A stretch of 64,000 nt of DNA from NCBI GenBank assembly GCA_951640165.1, contig OX621241.1:1436001-1500000 (forward strand), given 5' to 3'. A program made the position numbers and the translations under genes. Position 1 is the first letter of the stretch, and each line of letters begins with the position of its first letter. This DNA comes from Pseudoips prasinana. Its lineage: Eukaryota > Arthropoda > Insecta > Lepidoptera > Nolidae. The notes under the pieces are model-generated. The model worked only from the letters and a program-made list of their open reading frames with translations, was not told the DNA's origin and searched no databases. Positions 60,836 to 64,000 of the stretch are shown here, one piece after another.

Positions 60836-61188
60836 TTTCTAAGATATTTACTGATACTTGCATGCCTACATTTCTAAGATATTTACTGATACTTGCATGC
60901 CTACATTTCTAAGATATTTACTTATACTTGCATGCCTACATCTCTAAGATATTTACTGATACTTGCATGCCTTGATTTCTAAGATATTTACTGATACTTG
61001 CATGCCTATATTTCTAAGATATTTACCGATACTTGCATGCCTACATTTCTAAGATATTTACTGATACTTGCATGCCTACATTTCTAAGATATTTACTGAT
61101 ACATGCATGCCTACATTTCTAAGATATTTACTGATACTTGCATGCCTACATTTCTAAGATATTTACTAATGCTTGCATTGCTACATTT
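60836..61188. repeat. 35-bp minisatellite, 10 copies
   Basis: AAGATATTTACTGATACTTG recurs at 60841 and then every 35 bp up to 61156 without a change in length. The unit also contains GCATGCCTACATTTCT. Substitutions between units are few. Confidence 0.95.
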
Positions 61189-61554
61189 TATGTGAATGCA
61201 TGTCAAGTCTCTTTTCTTTTTGTTAAATATTTTTTTTTTTTTCATTTGCCCTGTAAGAACAGACAAGCTCATTATGTGTAAGCAGCACATATTGTGTGAA
61301 TTAATTCCATTTGGATGTTGGCAGACCATTACTAAGGTTTTTAATTAGGTGATAATTTTAATAATTGCTTTTTCTCATGTGCTTTGTTTTAGACATGTTA
61401 AGTAAGTTGTATGGTTTTTGTGACCAAGCTGGGAGTAGTTAGAGTTACCACAAAGTTATCAGCTACCATCTTCGCCACAATTTTGGTTTTTACTTTGTAT
61501 AAAATCCTTTTTATTTCAATAAATAAAATTAGTGGCGATTTTTAAACATCACAA

Positions 61555-61713
61555 CACTAATATTAGAAAGGCAAAAGTTTGTTTGTGTAGTGTATGTTTG
61601 TTACTTCTTCACTTCATTTTAATATTTGGTATGGAGTTAGCTGACATCCTGGATTAACACATGGGCTAGAATTTATAAAGTTTAACGCGGGTAAAACCGC
61701 GGGGCACAGCTAG
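61555..61713 (+). mobile_element. HEL, short form
   Basis: CACTAATATTAGAAAGGCAA at the start and CGGGGCACAGCTAG before T at the end are well preserved. Confidence 0.75.
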
Positions 61714-63042
61714 TATTAAATAAAACATTTGCTATTAACCTTTAAATAAATTATTGAATTTATTTTAATAATACTCAGATATACTATTGTGGAAAAAATA
61801 ACTCCTGGAATTTCAGAGGATACAACAAAAAAATCTTTGAATATGTTACTCGTTCATTTGAAAATACACAGATTTTAACATATTATTGCATTGGAATTAA
61901 TTAATTAATATTGTGAGCTTCACAAGTACAAACGTGTGTATAAATATATTTCCTTATTTTATTATACCTTCTATCGGCTTTCTTCACTGTTCTATACAAT
62001 CATATTACACAAGGTAATGGTCGCGTCTCTGCTCGTAACTTCACGTTTACACATAGGATCTAATTAACCAGCAACACTTAGGTTCAGCGAGTACTTTCTC
62101 TGCGCCCGCGCCAGTCAATGACCGCTGTTATTCGGTGATGATGACGTAACTTATCACTGTCGCTTTCTAGGCTCAGGGTGATAGAGGGGTGCTTGATATT
62201 AGTACACAGAAAATGTAACAGTTCTAATATTCAGCCTACATTTTAGCGATGCTAGGTCAGGCGTACTCAGATATTAAAAATGTATGTTATATGGAATATC
62301 TATGAGGGTAGGCGAGGTTTTACGCGTTACTTGCGAAGGTTGCGGTGGTAAGTGCCAATTGCGGCGTGATTTGTTACTAACCGACTTCACAGAAAGAGGT
62401 TATCAATTTGAAAGTGTTTTTTGAAAGCATTTTACGAAATTTCTATGTTGTTTGTGGATATTATTTTTTTTTCTAATGCTTGCGGAATACGAAGTAAAGT
62501 TGACGTCAGTTGTATGTCTTTTAAAACAGTATTTATGTAAAACAGTAAATTAGTATAGTTATAAAATATGTATAGTTATATAAAAAAGGTATAAATATAT
62601 AATTTGTATAAAGTAATATGTAAGAGCGCCATTATCGCCAACATACTGGCAACAGCTTGGCGATTTTGTAACATTGTTTTATAATGTGAATAATTTAAGA
62701 GAGTAAATGATAAAAAAAAAGTTACTTACTATACCTGGATTAGACCAGTGCAACAACTTGTCTTTTATAGGTAATTATTTTTGTACCCTTGAGAATTAAG
62801 AAGTAAAGACTAATTCCGAGATGTTCCCAAGAAAGGCCAGGTCAGAAGTACCTTAAACCGGTCATGTATCGTGACAAAATGTTATTCGTTGTCTCTATCT
62901 ACCCCTCTAGGAAACACAAAACTTGCGTATTAACGAAATGCATGAAATGTCCCTAAAAATGTCCTCGACCATCTCATGCCTGTACCCGCCAGTAACGGCT
63001 TCGAGTTGAGGAACCTCTGCTTATATAAATATAATCTTCGGA

Positions 63043-63112
63043 TAACTAACACACTGCCATCTGGCCAGGAATGGACCCTGTCCTCTGGCAACCAGAAAGC
63101 TGATAAACATAC
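63043..63112 (-). mobile_element. SINE-B tail fragment
   Basis: AACACACTGCCATCTGGCCA and CAACCAGAAAGCTGATAAAC match the inverted SINE-B tail. Confidence 0.5.
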
Positions 63113-63184
63113 TCGTACATATTAAAGATAAATTATACCCAACCACAAAACAAATAAAATATTAACTCTTTTTTTATATATTTT

Positions 63185-63420
63185 TGACGATCACCGTAGC
63201 CTAGTTGGTAGTGCTCCTGCCTACGAAGGTTCGAATCCCGGTAAGTGCAAAAATTTGTGTGATGAGCACTAATATTTGTTTCTGAGTCATGGATGTTTTC
63301 TATGTATGTAAGTATTTATCTTTCTATATAAGTATGTATATCGTCGTCTGATACCCATAGTACAAGCTTTGCTTAGTTTGGGGCTAGGATGATCTGTGTG
63401 TCATTGTCCAAGATATTATT
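63185..63420 (+). mobile_element. SINE-A copy with a deletion in the head
   Basis: The head CACCGTAGCCTAGTTGGTAG passes from CCTACGAAG straight to GTTCGAATCCCGG, so 13 bp between the A and B boxes are missing. The body is otherwise complete. Confidence 0.85.
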
Positions 63421-64000
63421 ATTATATATATAAAATAGTAAATAGCAAGGTAAACTAGCAATCGGGTCGCCTAAACGAACTTACAGTTGTAGTCGATCAT
63501 AAATCCAGGGTATTTCTGATGATATTAGTCATCTGATCACTGATTAAATAATTGAAATTTTAAAATTTGGTGTCTTTCACTTGCATGCACGGAAAGCGAG
63601 ACAGCCAGGCAGCAGGAATTCCTCTTAATATTATTATATATGTGCCTACCAGTGAGCCCGGAGTGCAAGCTGAGTTTAAGATCGTCGTAAATACTAAGAC
63701 GCAGACGAATCGAATCAATTCCGACGTTTCAGTACCTAACTATGGGCTATAAAACAACAAATTCTAATGGTTTGTCTAGAGTTTTATTATGATATCAATT
63801 TATATTTTATTTAAATCTACCTAACTACAGGTTTGTTTTATAGTTGGTTTTTAAGTGGTCACAAACATGAATATTTATAGATGATTTGATCCTGGGTTTA
63901 CATCGTTCTCTTGGTACAGTCGACGCCATATTAGTGGTTAAACTTGTACTACGAAAACCGTCATACGGTCAACGTGAGAAAGACAGTGTCAGTGTTGTTC

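Larger units (their letters stand above)
55966..64000 (+). other. Madm intron 1 (start), with SINEs, HELs and a minisatellite
   Basis: At least 8 kb without a recognised Madm exon. It is AT-rich and without long frames. Stretches such as 55966-56975, 57400-58045, 59016-60050, 61189-61554 and 61714-63040 hold nothing that I can name. Confidence 0.6.

Noticed and set aside
60836..61188. CRISPR array
   Set aside because: The units are contiguous 35-bp tandem repeats without spacers, in a eukaryotic intron.

Overview
The window looks like a repeat-crowded piece of a moth or butterfly (Lepidoptera) nuclear genome. It is AT-rich, has almost no long open reading frames outside mobile elements, and carries repeat types that I associate with Lepidoptera: tRNA-headed SINEs, short Helitron-like elements ending in GCGGGGCACAGCTAG, RTE-type LINEs with a TGA-rich tail and a mariner element. 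The lepidopteran assignment is an inference from repeat style; nothing was searched. One host gene is recognised with good confidence: the first coding exon of Madm (the insect NRBP1 orthologue) at 55840-55965 on the plus strand. It is followed by an intron that runs to the end of the window.

Family names used below are local. SINE-A, -B, -C, -D and -E are tRNA-headed SINEs. 5S-SINE has a 5S-rRNA-like head. HEL is a non-autonomous Helitron-like family (TC start, CTAG end, inserted between A and T). X is a dispersed LINE-tail-like repeat ending in a TTTTA-rich tail. RTE is a LINE, and 'RTE derivative' is a short element joining its 5' and 3' ends. MITE-1 is a 140-bp element with terminal inverted repeats.

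Layout. 1-5000: two 5'-truncated CR1/Jockey-like LINEs and SINEs. 5000-13100: a patchwork of SINE, HEL, X and RTE pieces. 13109-15364: a 2.25-kb RTE copy inserted in an X element. 17025-17980: a dispersed repeat with a 276-bp tandem duplication. 20408-23424: an old, internally deleted Gypsy LTR element (Gypsy-1), also inside an X element. 25000-35000: mostly SINEs and HELs, including an inverted HEL pair. 35111-36392: a structurally intact mariner with an open transposase. 36490-43600: SINEs, RTE derivatives, a broken LINE and a 5S-SINE. 45156-51305: a recent Gypsy element (Gypsy-2) with apparently identical 218-bp LTRs, a 4-bp target duplication, an intact gag, a pol broken by two single-base frameshifts, and a small membrane-protein reading frame in its leader. 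51400-55800: hairpins, SINE and HEL pieces upstream of Madm. 55966-64000: Madm intron 1, with SINEs, HELs and a 10-copy 35-bp minisatellite.

There is no operon logic here. The relations are those of nested transposition: autonomous elements (RTE, CR1-like LINEs, Gypsy, mariner) and short elements that probably use their machinery. The most interesting points are the leader reading frame and the duplicated reverse transcriptase segment of Gypsy-2, the 5S-headed SINEs that share a core with a tRNA-headed SINE, the RTE head-to-tail derivatives, and the intact mariner. Element borders given without a target-site duplication are approximate.
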